Counted from the first letter of the stretch, positions 36,160-45,987 are shown. The stretch: 64,000 nt of DNA from Myxococcales bacterium (GCA_030652255.1 JAUSAZ010000106.1:62001-126000), one strand, 5' to 3'. Notes: generated by a model not told the origin, from the sequence alone. Program-made: numbers and translations.

Positions 36160-36795
36160 CTACTCGACCTCTTCGGTGATCCGGATGCCCGGGGCGAGGC
36201 TGGAGAGCTCGAAGCGCGAGAACACCCCGTCCCGGTCGAGATCGCCCGTGGCGATGGCGTAGAACCACGACCCGCGCTGGGCCATCGGCAGGAGGGAGTA
36301 CCCGAGGTCGGGCGTCGCGCCGCCCACGGCGGGGACCACGCCGGGCCGCCCGGCGATGCTCTGGTAGGAGTACCGCACCCGCTGGCGGGGCCGGACGCCC
36401 AGCTGGTTCCACGACGCCGGGAGGTTGGTGTAGAAGTCGACCTGGCCGTCGGCGTCGCGGGTCATCTGGGCGGGCCACCAGTTGTTGCCGAGGGCCCCGA
36501 GGGTGCCGTTGGCCGAGCCCGAGAGCCCGTGGTCGTTGGAGGTGTCCGCGTACATGTTGAAGGTCGCGCGGTAACCCTCCTGGGCGGCCGTGATGCGCCC
36601 CAGCACCTCGGACGCCTCCAGCGCGAAGGAGCGATACCGGCTGCGCGAGTACAGCGGCATGGCGATGGCCGTCAGGATGCCGATGATCACCACGACCATC
36701 ATCAGCTCCACGAGCGTGAAGCCCGAGGCTGCGGCGCCCCGTCGAGCCGTCATCGGGTTCAGCCAGCGGGCACGGCGGGCAGGTGATCGGGCCAT
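36160..36795 (-). CDS. Type IV pilin-like (prepilin) protein
   Basis: 211 residues. The leader ends at GFTLVELMMVVVIIGILTAI, the classic prepilin peptidase site (cleavage before Phe) with Glu5 and one hydrophobic helix. The globular part after it holds WWPAQMTRDADGQVDFYTNL and ends with an Asp-rich LDRDGVFSRFELSSL, perhaps a calcium loop. Start choice is uncertain: ATG 36795 gives a 25-residue leader and ATG 36753 a shorter one; neither has a strong binding site. It is a single minor-pilin-like gene without pil neighbours, so it may belong to a type II secretion or pilus machine encoded elsewhere. Confidence 0.83.
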   Translation of the reverse strand: MARSPARRARWLNPMTARRGAAASGFTLVELMMVVVIIGILTAIAMPLYSRSRYRSFALEASEVLGRITAAQEGYRATFNMYADTSNDHGLSGSANGTLGALGNNWWPAQMTRDADGQVDFYTNLPASWNQLGVRPRQRVRYSYQSIAGRPGVVPAVGGATPDLGYSLLPMAQRGSWFYAIATGDLDRDGVFSRFELSSLAPGIRITEEVE

Positions 36796-36934
36796 ATCCT
36801 TGAGGGTACGCGCTCGCACGGTCCCGCGGCAACCGCCCTCCCCACGCCCTCGCAGGGCGCACCCGGGTGAACGATCGATGTCAGGGGCGCTTCTGGCGAT
36901 GCGCGTCGTCGTGCTACGCACCACGGAGGTGCTT

Positions 36935-39058
36935 ATGCGACCCCGACCCTTCTCCGCCGCCCTCCCCGTCACGGTCACCGCGCTGCTGTCCTGCCTGGTC
37001 GGCTGCGACGCCGGCCCGTCGACCCGGGACTGCGATCGTCGCCTCGCCTACTGCGACCCGATCGACGCCACGGTTCCCGTCGACATTCCCCCCCGGGGCG
37101 ACGTGCGCCCCATCGACGCCAGCGACCTCTTCACGGGCCTGCTCTCGGTCAGCATCACGCCCGAGAACCCGACGCTCGTCGTGCGCGGCGCGGTGGCCAC
37201 GCAGCCCTTCATGGCGCTCGGTCGCTACGACGACGGCACCCAGCGCCCCATCAACCTCGGGATCTGGAGCCTCACCCGCGCCCGCGCCGGGTCCATCGAC
37301 CCCGACACGGGCAGCTTCACCGCCACGGGCCAGGTCGGTGACGTCACCGAGGTGCGCTACGAGCTTCCCCGCCCCGTGGGCGACGCCCTTCGCGCCTCGA
37401 CGACCCTCACGGTGCGCTTCGAGCAGGAGTCCTACGCCGCGCCCGCCACCGCGGCCGACCGTGCCCGCTTCGCCACGCTCATCCCCGACGCGGCCCGCCA
37501 GGTGGTCGTGCGCTACCCCCTCGACAACGCGCTGGTGCCGCAGAACGTCGCCCCGCCCGACGTGCAGTGGGAGCAGGGCGCCGCCGGGGACGTCTACCGC
37601 GTGCGGCTGACCAAGCCCCACGTCGCGGTCACGGGCTACGTCACCCACACCGGCGCGGGCTTCCGCTTCGACTGGCTGGTCAACGCCGCGGGCTGGCGCG
37701 CGCTCGTCGAGTCCGACCTCGACGAGCCCATCACGCTCCGCGTCGACCGCGCGACCGCGGGCGCCGCCATCGAGGGCCCCGCGCGCTCCGTGCGCGTGGC
37801 GCAGGGCTCCCTCGCCGGCGCCGTGTACTACTGGGACCTCCAGGCGGGGAAGATCCTCCGCATCCGCGAGGAGCCCAGCGGGCCCGTGCGCGAGGACTTC
37901 CTCCCCAACCCACCGGCCCGCCCCGCGGGCGGCAGCCGCTGCGTGGCCTGCCACACGGTCTCCCGCGACGGCCTCCAGATGGCCGCGGAGATGTGGGAGG
38001 GCCAGGGGCCCTCGGTGGTGTTCGACCTCGGCCGCGACCTCAGCGCCAACCCCGCGCCGACGCGCTTCCCGCTCGCCGACACCGCCACAGCACCCTCGTG
38101 GGTCTACGCGTCCTTCAGCGCCAACTCCACGCGGCTCATCGCCAACCGCCTCGGCGGGCTCTTCCTGGTCGACCCCGCCACCGGCCGCACGGTGCCCCCC
38201 GCGGCGGGCACCCTCCCGCAGGGCAACAGCGTGCAGCCCGCGTGGTCGCCCGACGGCAACACCATCGCGTACATCTCCGAGGCCACCGGCGAGGGCCCCA
38301 CGGCCTTCGGGTCGAGCAACCTCTCCACCATCCCCGTCACCGCGCCGGACAGCTTCGGCGCGGTCGCGCAGCGCGTGACGGGCGCCTCGCTCATGGCCCA
38401 GCGCGAGGCCGGCCGCGCGCTCGCCTACCCCACCTGGACCCCGGACTCCCGCTGGCTGGCCTTCCAGCACGGTCCCTACAGCGAGAGCGACCGCCCCGGC
38501 GCCACCCCCACGGCCCCGCGCACCCGCTTCCCCGCGGCGCTCTACCTCATCGCCCCGACCGGCGGCACGCCCACGCGCCTCACCAACGCCTCCGCCGACG
38601 AGCGCGAGGACGACGCGTACTTCCCCAACTTCTCGCCCTTCGTCCAGGGCGGCCATTACTGGCTCGTGTATTTCTCGCGACGCGACTACGGCAACGCCCA
38701 GGCGGGCACCCGGGGCACCGGGCGGCGCCAGCTCTGGGTCACCGCGATCAGCACCAGCGTGACCCCGGGCACCGACCCCTCGAACGTCCCCTACTGGCTC
38801 CCGGGGCAGGACGTCGCGAGCGACAACGTCAGCGGCTTCTGGGCGCCGCAGCCGTGCCGTCCGCGCGGGATGAGCTGCACGGTGTCGAGCGAGTGCTGCG
38901 CGGGCACCTGCGGCCCCGACCCGATGGGCAACCTGGTGTGCAATCCCCCTCCGCCGGAGGCCGCGTGCCGCCGCGAGGGCGAGCGCTGCGGCGCCAGCTC
39001 CGACTGCTGCGAGGGCCTGAGCTGCGCCGCCAACGTCTGCCTGCGCCCGCCCGGCTGA
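36935..39058 (+). CDS. Large lipoprotein with TolB-like propeller and CxxCH motif
   Basis: 707 residues; GGAGGT four bases upstream sets ATG 36935. The signal peptide ends LLSCLVGC with Asp at +2, then an Asp/Pro tether. An Ig-like region (VSITPENPTLVVRGAVA) precedes CVACHTVS, with CxxCH at 336-340, a possible haem c site. The next part repeats propeller text such as VQPAWSPDGNTIAYIS and YPTWTPDSRWLAFQHG, like TolB WD-type blades. The C-terminus is a double Cys knot (CTVSSECCAGTC, CGASSDCCEGLSC). An electron-transfer or sensing surface protein is possible. It heads three consecutive lipoprotein genes. Confidence 0.82.
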   Translation: MRPRPFSAALPVTVTALLSCLVGCDAGPSTRDCDRRLAYCDPIDATVPVDIPPRGDVRPIDASDLFTGLLSVSITPENPTLVVRGAVATQPFMALGRYDDGTQRPINLGIWSLTRARAGSIDPDTGSFTATGQVGDVTEVRYELPRPVGDALRASTTLTVRFEQESYAAPATAADRARFATLIPDAARQVVVRYPLDNALVPQNVAPPDVQWEQGAAGDVYRVRLTKPHVAVTGYVTHTGAGFRFDWLVNAAGWRALVESDLDEPITLRVDRATAGAAIEGPARSVRVAQGSLAGAVYYWDLQAGKILRIREEPSGPVREDFLPNPPARPAGGSRCVACHTVSRDGLQMAAEMWEGQGPSVVFDLGRDLSANPAPTRFPLADTATAPSWVYASFSANSTRLIANRLGGLFLVDPATGRTVPPAAGTLPQGNSVQPAWSPDGNTIAYISEATGEGPTAFGSSNLSTIPVTAPDSFGAVAQRVTGASLMAQREAGRALAYPTWTPDSRWLAFQHGPYSESDRPGATPTAPRTRFPAALYLIAPTGGTPTRLTNASADEREDDAYFPNFSPFVQGGHYWLVYFSRRDYGNAQAGTRGTGRRQLWVTAISTSVTPGTDPSNVPYWLPGQDVASDNVSGFWAPQPCRPRGMSCTVSSECCAGTCGPDPMGNLVCNPPPPEAACRREGERCGASSDCCEGLSCAANVCLRPPG

Positions 39059-39079
39059 CCGCCCCCCCCCACCGATGCC

Positions 39080-42000
39080 ATGAAGCCCTTCCTTCGACTC
39101 GCATCCGTCCTCGCGCTGGCCCTCGCGCTGGGCTGCACCAGCGACCCCCCGGACGAGCCGCCGCCCGACGACGCGGGCGCCCTCGACGCCGCGAAGGAAG
39201 ACCGCGGCGGCCCGGCGACCGACCGCGGGCCCCGGGGAGAGGCGGCCTGCGAGCTCGACCTCGACTGCGACGACTCGCTCTATTGCAACGGCGCCGAGCG
39301 CTGCGTCCTCGGGCGCTGCGCCGCGGGGACGAGCCCCTGCGACGACCGCTACTCCTGCACCCGCGAGGTGAGCTGCGACGAGGGCACCCGCGCCTGCGCC
39401 CGGGTCCCCGACGACTCGGTGTGCGGCGACGGCAACGCCTGCAACGGCACCGAGCGCTGCGACCCGACGACCCCGGGCGCCCTCGCGGGCACCGGGTGCC
39501 AGCCGGTGCGCGTCGACGACCAGATCGACTGCGACGACCGCAACACCTGCACCATCGACTCGTGCGACACGCGGCTGGGGTGCGTGCACTCCCCTCGCGA
39601 CCTCGACGGCGACGGGTACATCGCGACGTCGTGCACCAGCGACGCGACCCCGCGGGGCACCCCCGGCACCGACTGCAACGACAGCGACCCGCGGGTGTAC
39701 CCGGGCGCCACCGAGGCCTGCGACGACGGCCGCGACAACAACTGCAACCTCCTGGTGGACTTCGCCGACACCTCGGTGTGTCGGCCCGCCAACGACGCCT
39801 GCGAGCGCGCGCAGGAGATCCGCGTCGGCGCTGCGGCGACCTACTCCATCACGGGCTCGACGGTGGGTCTCGGCGCGGGCTTTGCGCTCGGCTGCGGCCG
39901 GGCGGGCCAGCCCGTGGCGCTCTACCGCTTCACGCTCGGCTCGGCGCAGGACATCGCCATCAGCAACGACGACACCGCCACCCCGGTGGGCGCCATCGCG
40001 CTGCTCTCGTCGTGCGCGACGACCGCCGAGCTTCGCTGCGCTCGTGGCATGTCGGCCACGGCGCCGCAGGTCCAGGTGCGCTCGCTCCCCCCGGGGACCT
40101 ACTTCGTCGCGGTGCAGACCAGCACGCCGCGGATCTTCCGCCTGCGGCTCACCGTGGGCCGCCCGAGCACCGCGCCCGAGTCCGACCTCTGCCCTGCGGC
40201 GGGGGCCACACCGCCCTTCGACCTCGCCGACGGCGAGGCCCGCACGGTCTCCTTCGCGGGCCTGCTCCCGGACTACTCCCTGAGCTGCGACACCGGCGCC
40301 CCGAGCGCCGACGCGGTGCTGCCCCTCACGCTCCCCGCGGCGCGCAACGTCACCCTCACCATCACCGGCCCGACCAGCGAGCGGGTGACCCTCGCGCTCT
40401 TCCGCGCGCCCTGCGGCCTCGCCTCGAGCGAGGTGCGGTGCGCGACGGCGATCACCACCACCCGCATGGTGCAACGCCCGCTCGCCGCGGGGTCGTACTT
40501 CGTCGTCGTGCGCAGCGGCACCGCGCGGGACGTGACGGTGCAGGCGACGGTCACGGACCCGACCAACCGCACGCCCGGGGACGTATGCCCCGGGGCCGAG
40601 GTCATCCCCGACGGCCCGGAGCTCTCGCTCACCCCGCCCCGCTTCGAGGCCTTCCCCGACACCGGCACCAGCTGCGGCTCCAACGGCACCGTGGACGGGT
40701 GGACCGACATGGTGGCGCGCTTCACGCTGACCACGACCCGCGACGTCACCGTCGCCGTCGGGGGCTCCGGGACCGCGTCGATGCGGATGCAGCTGCAGAC
40801 CGACTGCGCCACCCGCACCGCCCTCATCGGCCCCTGCCTGAGCGGGGCGCCGCCGGTGCGCCGGTACCGCGGCCTCGCGGCGGGGACCTACTTCGTCATC
40901 CTGGAGAGCAACGCGCCGCCGCCCTCGCTCACGGTCTCGGTGACCACCACCGCGCCGGGCGTGCGCCTCGCGGGCGACACGTGCCCGGGCGTCGACGTGG
41001 TGCCCGACGGCGCGCCGGGGATCATCGCCCTCGGGGGCTTCGACACCACCTCGGACGTCGGCACCTCCTGCGGCTCGGCGCGACCGACCGACGCGTGGAC
41101 CGACTGGGTGTTCCACTTCCGCCTCGCGGCCACCCGCGACGTCACCCTCACGATGCTCGGCGGGACCTCCTCCCGCATGCAGCTCTTCAACGCCTGCGGC
41201 CCGACGGCGACCGCGCTCGGCGGCTGCGTCACGGGGACCTCCGTGGCCGAGCGGCGCTACCGCACCCTTCCCGCGGGCGACTACTACGTCATCGGCGAGC
41301 AGGCCGGCGCGACCGGACCCACCGGCGCTGCGCGGCTGCTCGTGGCGACGAGCGACCCGAGCGCGCGCGCGGTCGGCGACCTCTGCGCGACGCCCGCGGC
41401 GCTGAGCCCCGACGGGCCCCCGCGGGTGCTGCCCGTGGCGACCTTCGACACCGTGCCCGACCACGGGACGCCCTGCGGCTCGGCGACCCTGAGCACCGGG
41501 ACCTGGACCGACTTCGTCGGCACCTTCACCCTCGCGACGGCGCGCGACGTCACCGTGACCATCGACGCCGCGCCCACGACGCAGGTGTTCGCCGCGCTCG
41601 AGCGCACCTGCGGCAATAGCGCGTCCATCGCCGGGGCCTGCGTCGCCAGCCCCGCCGGGGGGCAGTGGCTGCAGCGGTACCCCTCGCTGCCGGCCGGCAC
41701 CTACGCCCTCGTGGGCGAGGCGCGCTCCTTCGCGGCCACCGCGACGGTGAGCCTCGGCGTGACCACGCTAGGCCCCGGCACGCTGCCGACGTACCGACGC
41801 ACCGAGGTGCCCGCGGGGGTGACCTTCATCGACGCGTGCGCGGTGCCCGGTGCGCGTCGCGCGCTCCAGAACGTCAACGACGCGCAGACCCTCGACGCGG
41901 TGCCCTTCCCCTTCCGCTTCTGGGGCGCCACGGTGTCCGCGGTGAACATCTCGTCCAACGGGTTTCTCAACTTCGACGGGGTGAGCTCCGCGGCCACGGC

Positions 42001-42364
42001 GGGCACGCTGCCGGGCATCAGCGTGCCCAACGGCGTGGTCGCGCCCTACTGGCTCGACCTCATCACCCGCGAGTCGGGCGTCTGCATCGCCACGCTGGGC
42101 ACCGCGCCCGACCGCCGCTTCGTGGTGGAGTGGGACGACGCGGCCTACTACCCCGCGCGCACCGGCAACCTCACCTTCGAGGTGATCCTGAGCGAGACCA
42201 GCAACACCATCGACATGCTCTACCAGACCCTCGGGACGCCGGTTGGCAGCGTCACGGTGGGCGTGGAGAACATCGACGGCCGAGACGCCGCGGTGCTGTG
42301 CAGCGCGTCCGCGGCCTGCCCCGTCGCGACCGGCGCGCGGGTCCGCTGGGTCCCGACCCCGTAG
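39080..42364 (+). CDS. Large MopE/PPC-repeat surface lipoprotein
   Basis: 1094 residues. The signal peptide MKPFLRLASVLALALALGC is followed by an Asp/Pro tether. A Cys-rich stretch (about 55-180) leads into the metal-binding motif DCNDSDPRVYPGATEACDDG and DNNCN, the MopE-type copper/calcium motif common in myxobacteria. Then about five repeats of a PPC-like beta module follow (for example DVCPGAEVIPDGPELSL, WTDMVARFTLTTTRDVTVAV, TWTDFVGTFTLATARDVTV). A nidogen-like end has SSNGFLNFDG and WLDLITRESGVC. It probably sits on the cell surface and binds metal or other proteins. It lies 21 bases after the previous lipoprotein. Confidence 0.82.
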   Translation: MKPFLRLASVLALALALGCTSDPPDEPPPDDAGALDAAKEDRGGPATDRGPRGEAACELDLDCDDSLYCNGAERCVLGRCAAGTSPCDDRYSCTREVSCDEGTRACARVPDDSVCGDGNACNGTERCDPTTPGALAGTGCQPVRVDDQIDCDDRNTCTIDSCDTRLGCVHSPRDLDGDGYIATSCTSDATPRGTPGTDCNDSDPRVYPGATEACDDGRDNNCNLLVDFADTSVCRPANDACERAQEIRVGAAATYSITGSTVGLGAGFALGCGRAGQPVALYRFTLGSAQDIAISNDDTATPVGAIALLSSCATTAELRCARGMSATAPQVQVRSLPPGTYFVAVQTSTPRIFRLRLTVGRPSTAPESDLCPAAGATPPFDLADGEARTVSFAGLLPDYSLSCDTGAPSADAVLPLTLPAARNVTLTITGPTSERVTLALFRAPCGLASSEVRCATAITTTRMVQRPLAAGSYFVVVRSGTARDVTVQATVTDPTNRTPGDVCPGAEVIPDGPELSLTPPRFEAFPDTGTSCGSNGTVDGWTDMVARFTLTTTRDVTVAVGGSGTASMRMQLQTDCATRTALIGPCLSGAPPVRRYRGLAAGTYFVILESNAPPPSLTVSVTTTAPGVRLAGDTCPGVDVVPDGAPGIIALGGFDTTSDVGTSCGSARPTDAWTDWVFHFRLAATRDVTLTMLGGTSSRMQLFNACGPTATALGGCVTGTSVAERRYRTLPAGDYYVIGEQAGATGPTGAARLLVATSDPSARAVGDLCATPAALSPDGPPRVLPVATFDTVPDHGTPCGSATLSTGTWTDFVGTFTLATARDVTVTIDAAPTTQVFAALERTCGNSASIAGACVASPAGGQWLQRYPSLPAGTYALVGEARSFAATATVSLGVTTLGPGTLPTYRRTEVPAGVTFIDACAVPGARRALQNVNDAQTLDAVPFPFRFWGATVSAVNISSNGFLNFDGVSSAATAGTLPGISVPNGVVAPYWLDLITRESGVCIATLGTAPDRRFVVEWDDAAYYPARTGNLTFEVILSETSNTIDMLYQTLGTPVGSVTVGVENIDGRDAAVLCSASAACPVATGARVRWVPTP

Positions 42365-42391
42365 TCCGTCAACGCAGCCCCGAAGGACATC

Positions 42392-44251
42392 GTGAACCCG
42401 ATGAAGCTCCCCCCCGCCGCCGTCGCCCTCGTCGCCCTCGCCGCTGCCTGCAAGGAGTCGCGCCCGATGTCGCTCCCGACGGACGTGCCCATCCTCTTCG
42501 GCGACACGGGACCGAGCCCCATCGACATCCCCACGGCGCGCGACACGGGGGTCGCCGCCGACGCGCTGGCTGGCGACGCGCCCCCCGGCGCCGACACCGG
42601 GGTCCCGCGCGACACGGGCCCCCTCGTCGTCGAGCCCTTCCGCCCGGTGGCGCCGATGTCCGGGAGCTACGTCCGCTCGCTGCGCCCCGCCTTCCGATGG
42701 ACCGAGTTTCCCGGGGCCGCCTCGTACCGCGTGGAGTTCTCCACCACCCGCGCGTTCGCCGCCGTGGAGTCGAGCGCCACCAGCGCCACCACCTCCCTCA
42801 CCCCCGCCGCCGACCTGCCCCGCGGCCTGCGCTGGTGGCGCGTCGTCAGCCTGAGCGGCGCCTCCACGCTGGGTACCTCCACGGCCTGGCCGGTCCACCT
42901 CGGGCGCGCCCCGCGGGACCTCAACGGCGACGGCCGCTCGGACATCGTCATCGGCGCGCCGGGCCGCGACTCCGGCGAGTCCACGCCTACGGGTGAGGTG
43001 TACGTGCACCTGGGCGGGGCGACCGTGCCCGCGACCCCGAACCTCACGCTCACCGCGATGGCCCAGGGCGAGCGCTTCGGCACCGCCGTGTCGAACTCCG
43101 GCGACGTCAACGGCGACGGCTTCGCCGACCTGCTCGTGGGGGCCGGGTACTTCCGCGCGGGCGTCGCCGGCGAGGTGACCCAGAGCGGGCGCGCGACGCT
43201 CTACCTGGGCGGCGCGAACCTCGGCGCGAGCCCCCCGGTGCAGGTGCAGATGAGCGCCCCGGAGGCGGGCGGCGGCTTCGGGCGCACGCTCGCCATCGTC
43301 GGCGACGTCAACGGCGACGGCTACGCCGACTGGGTGATCGCAGCCCCCGCCCTCAGCCAGCTCACGGGCCGCGCGTGGCTGTACTTCGGGGGCGCCACGC
43401 CCGACGGCACGCCGGACCTCACGCTGAACTTCGCGATGCCCTCGGACGCCTTCGGCACCGCCGTGGCAGGCGCGGGCGACCTCAACGGCGACGGCTTCGC
43501 TGACATCGCCATCGGCGCGCCGCAGACCGTGGGCGCGACCATCGGCGAGGTGCGGGTCTTCTACGGCGGCGCCATGCCCAACGCGGTCGTCGACGCCAAC
43601 CTCGCGGGCGCGGCCATGAACGACATCTTCGGCACCGCCGTGGCGGGCATCGGGGACTTCAACGGCGACGGCTTCGGCGACCTCGCCGTGGGCGCGCCGT
43701 CCATCGGCGGCCGGGGCCAGGTGGTCGTCTTCGCCGGGGCGTCCGGTGCGCTCAACCGTCGGCTGCTGGACGTGCGCGGCGCGCTGGTGGGCACCGCCGG
43801 CGAGAAGCTCGGCGGCTCGCTCGACGGCGCCGGCGACATGAACGGCGACGGCTATGCAGACCTCGTCGTCGGCGCGAGCACCAACGCCGCCAACGGCGCC
43901 AACACGGGGCGCGCGTATGTGTTTGTTGGAGGCGCCTCGCCCGGGATGACCGCCGCGGTGACCTTCAGCAGCGCGGACACCTCCGGGGGCAACGTCACCC
44001 TCCTGGGCGACCGCGCGGTGGGCGCCGGGGACGTCGACGGCGACGGCTTCGACGACGTGCTCCTCCGCGCGGGCCGCGCGCCCGCCAACGTCGGCCGCGA
44101 GGGCGGCCCCGGCGCGGTGTACCTCTTCCGCGGCGGCTCCACCCCGAGCGCGTCACCCGCGTGGACGTCCATCGGCGCGGGCACCACGCAGGTCAACGAG
44201 TACGGCTACGGCCTCGCGCTGCGAACGACCCGCCGCCCGCGCTTCCTGTAG
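42392..44251 (+). CDS. FG-GAP repeat (integrin-alpha-like) lipoprotein
   Basis: 619 residues from a GTG with GAAGGA five bases upstream. The signal peptide ends LVALAAAC with Lys at +2, then a long Asp/Thr/Pro tether. A fibronectin-type III-like domain (about 90-165, RPAFRWTEFPGAASYRVEF) precedes seven FG-GAP units with calcium loops: DLNGDGRSD, DVNGDGFAD, DVNGDGYAD, DLNGDGFAD, DFNGDGFGD, DMNGDGYAD and DVDGDGFDD. These fold into an integrin-alpha-like propeller, as in bacterial adhesins. It is the last of three tandem lipoproteins, convergent with prs, with 12 bases between the two stops. Confidence 0.85.
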   Translation: MNPMKLPPAAVALVALAAACKESRPMSLPTDVPILFGDTGPSPIDIPTARDTGVAADALAGDAPPGADTGVPRDTGPLVVEPFRPVAPMSGSYVRSLRPAFRWTEFPGAASYRVEFSTTRAFAAVESSATSATTSLTPAADLPRGLRWWRVVSLSGASTLGTSTAWPVHLGRAPRDLNGDGRSDIVIGAPGRDSGESTPTGEVYVHLGGATVPATPNLTLTAMAQGERFGTAVSNSGDVNGDGFADLLVGAGYFRAGVAGEVTQSGRATLYLGGANLGASPPVQVQMSAPEAGGGFGRTLAIVGDVNGDGYADWVIAAPALSQLTGRAWLYFGGATPDGTPDLTLNFAMPSDAFGTAVAGAGDLNGDGFADIAIGAPQTVGATIGEVRVFYGGAMPNAVVDANLAGAAMNDIFGTAVAGIGDFNGDGFGDLAVGAPSIGGRGQVVVFAGASGALNRRLLDVRGALVGTAGEKLGGSLDGAGDMNGDGYADLVVGASTNAANGANTGRAYVFVGGASPGMTAAVTFSSADTSGGNVTLLGDRAVGAGDVDGDGFDDVLLRAGRAPANVGREGGPGAVYLFRGGSTPSASPAWTSIGAGTTQVNEYGYGLALRTTRRPRFL

Positions 44252-44263
44252 TCGCGGAGGGCC

Positions 44264-45211
44264 TCAGCGGCGCGACGCCAGGTGCGCCACGCTGTCGCCG
44301 CGGTGGATGCGGCCGATGGCGTCGGAGAGCAGCCCCGCGATGGTCACCACCGCGATGCGCGGGTCGCGCTTGGCCTCGGGCAGCGGGATGGAGTCGGTGA
44401 TCACCAGCCGCCGCAGCGACGAGGCGCGGATGCGCTCGACGGCCCGGCCGGACAGCACGCCGTGCACCGCGGCGGCCTCGACCGAGGCCGCGCCGAGGCG
44501 CATCACCAGCTCGGCGGCCTCGAGGATGGTGCCGCCGGTGGCGATCTCGTCGTCGACGATGAGGGCGTGGCGGCCGCGCACGTCGCCGACGATGGTCTGC
44601 GGGACGGCGTGCTCGTCGTCGCCGACGCGGCGCTTGTCGATCACCGCGAGGGGGATGCCCAGCTCGTGGGCGAAGCGCCCGGCGTCCTTGGCCTCGCCGA
44701 TGTCGGTGGCGACCACCACGCGCTCGCCGGGGGTGTCGGCGACGAGCGCGCCGCCCAGCACGGAGATGGCCGTGATGTGGTCCACCGGGATGCGGAAGAA
44801 CCCGTGGATCTGCGGGGAGTGCAGGTCCATCGCCAGGAGGCGCTGCGCCCCGGCGGTGGCGAGCAGGTCGGCGACGAGGCGCGCGGTGATCGAGACGCCG
44901 GGCTCGTCCTGCTTGTCCGAGCGCACGTAGGGGTAGTACGGCAGCACGGCGGTGACCCGGCCGGCGCCCGCGGAGCGCAGCGCGTCGACGAGGATGAGGG
45001 TCTCCATCAGCGACTCGTTGACCGGCGGGCACGAGGTCTGGACGACGAACACGTCCCGGTCGCGGACGTTCTCCTCGACGCACACCTTCACGTTCTCGTT
45101 GGAGAAGCGGTTGAAGCGCACGCGGCCGACGGCGACGCCGAGGTGGCTCGCGATGGTCGCCGCCAGGGTGGGGTGCGAGCTGCCCGAGATGATGACGGGG
45201 GGGTGGGACAT
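44264..45211 (-). CDS. prs: Ribose-phosphate pyrophosphokinase
   Basis: 315 residues. Makes PRPP from ribose 5-phosphate and ATP for nucleotide, His and Trp synthesis. Markers: ISGSSHPTLA at the start, YYPYVRSDKQDEP (the flexible ATP loop), AMDLHSPQIHGFF and the PRPP loop IVDDEIATGGT. The Lys-Arg pair AVIDKRR is kept. Some positions differ from classical Prs: the usual DLHADQIQGFF reads DLHSPQIHGFF and VVVSPD reads VVVATDIGEAKDA. Divergent substrate binding or allostery is possible. It is divergent from the sigma factor gene. Confidence 0.9.
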   Translation of the reverse strand: MSHPPVIISGSSHPTLAATIASHLGVAVGRVRFNRFSNENVKVCVEENVRDRDVFVVQTSCPPVNESLMETLILVDALRSAGAGRVTAVLPYYPYVRSDKQDEPGVSITARLVADLLATAGAQRLLAMDLHSPQIHGFFRIPVDHITAISVLGGALVADTPGERVVVATDIGEAKDAGRFAHELGIPLAVIDKRRVGDDEHAVPQTIVGDVRGRHALIVDDEIATGGTILEAAELVMRLGAASVEAAAVHGVLSGRAVERIRASSLRRLVITDSIPLPEAKRDPRIAVVTIAGLLSDAIGRIHRGDSVAHLASRR

Positions 45212-45303
45212 CGTGCCGGAGGAGGTACCCCACCTGGGCGCGCGCGCGCCAGCGCCCTTGACGCCGCGACGCCTCGCGGACGACCCTGTCGCTCCGTCGA
45301 TCG

Positions 45304-45987
45304 ATGTCCATTCCCCTCGACCGCCAGCAACGCGACGCGCTCATCACCGCCCACCAGGGCCTCGTGCGGCGCGTGGCGCGCACGATGGTGCGGGACGTCC
45401 CTCGGCACGTCACCGTCGACGACCTCGTGAGCTTCGGTCAGCTCGGGCTCATCGACGCCGCGACCCGCTTCGACGCCTCGCGCGGGGTGCAGTTCAACAC
45501 CTTCGCGTACTACCGCATCCGCGGCGCCATCTTCGACCAGGTGCGCAAGGAGCACGGCCGCGACCCCATCTACCGCGCGCGCATGGGCGCCCGCGCCGCG
45601 GTCGACGACCTGCTCGAAGAGCGCGCCGCCGAGGGGGCCTCCGCGGTCGACGCCCTCGACGCCGCCCGCGCCCTCGCGGGGCTGCTCGAAGAGACCGCCA
45701 CCGCGCTGCTGCTGGAGGAGACCGCCGAGGCGCTACGACCGCCGGAGGTGCCCTCCCCCGAGGCCGCGGCGATGGAGCAGGACACCGCGCGGGAGATCCG
45801 CGAGGCCCTCGTCGGGATGCCCGAGCGCGAGCGCGGCCTCGTCGAGAAGGTCTACCTGGAGGGGCTCACCATCGAGCAGGCGGGCATCCAGCTCGGGATG
45901 ACCAAGGGCTGGGCGAGCCGGCTGCACGCGCGGGCCCTCGGGCGGCTGCGCGAGAGCCTCGCGCACTACGACTCACCGGGCGCTTGA
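45304..45987 (+). CDS. Sigma-70 group 3 (FliA/WhiG-like) factor
   Basis: 227 residues. Region 2 is intact: VTVDDLVSFGQLGLIDAATR and FNTFAYYRIRGAIFDQVRK. Region 4 with its helix-turn-helix is LPERERGLV-type text MPERERGLVEKVYLEGLTIE then AGIQLGMTKGWASRLHARAL. The region 3 part is short and replaced by an Ala/Glu-rich linker. The N-terminus lacks region 1.1, so it is an alternative factor, closest in plan to FliA/WhiG/SigF. No anti-sigma factor is adjacent. A small membrane gene overlaps its 3' end by 15 bases on the other strand. Target genes cannot be told. Confidence 0.88.
   Translation: MSIPLDRQQRDALITAHQGLVRRVARTMVRDVPRHVTVDDLVSFGQLGLIDAATRFDASRGVQFNTFAYYRIRGAIFDQVRKEHGRDPIYRARMGARAAVDDLLEERAAEGASAVDALDAARALAGLLEETATALLLEETAEALRPPEVPSPEAAAMEQDTAREIREALVGMPERERGLVEKVYLEGLTIEQAGIQLGMTKGWASRLHARALGRLRESLAHYDSPGA

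Noticed and set aside
36914-41464. Very long minus-strand open reading frame opposite the lipoprotein genes
   Set aside because: Opposite strands of GC-rich genes lack stops because third positions are G or C. The translation is Arg/Gly/Ala-rich with no domains, and the plus-strand genes are clearly real.
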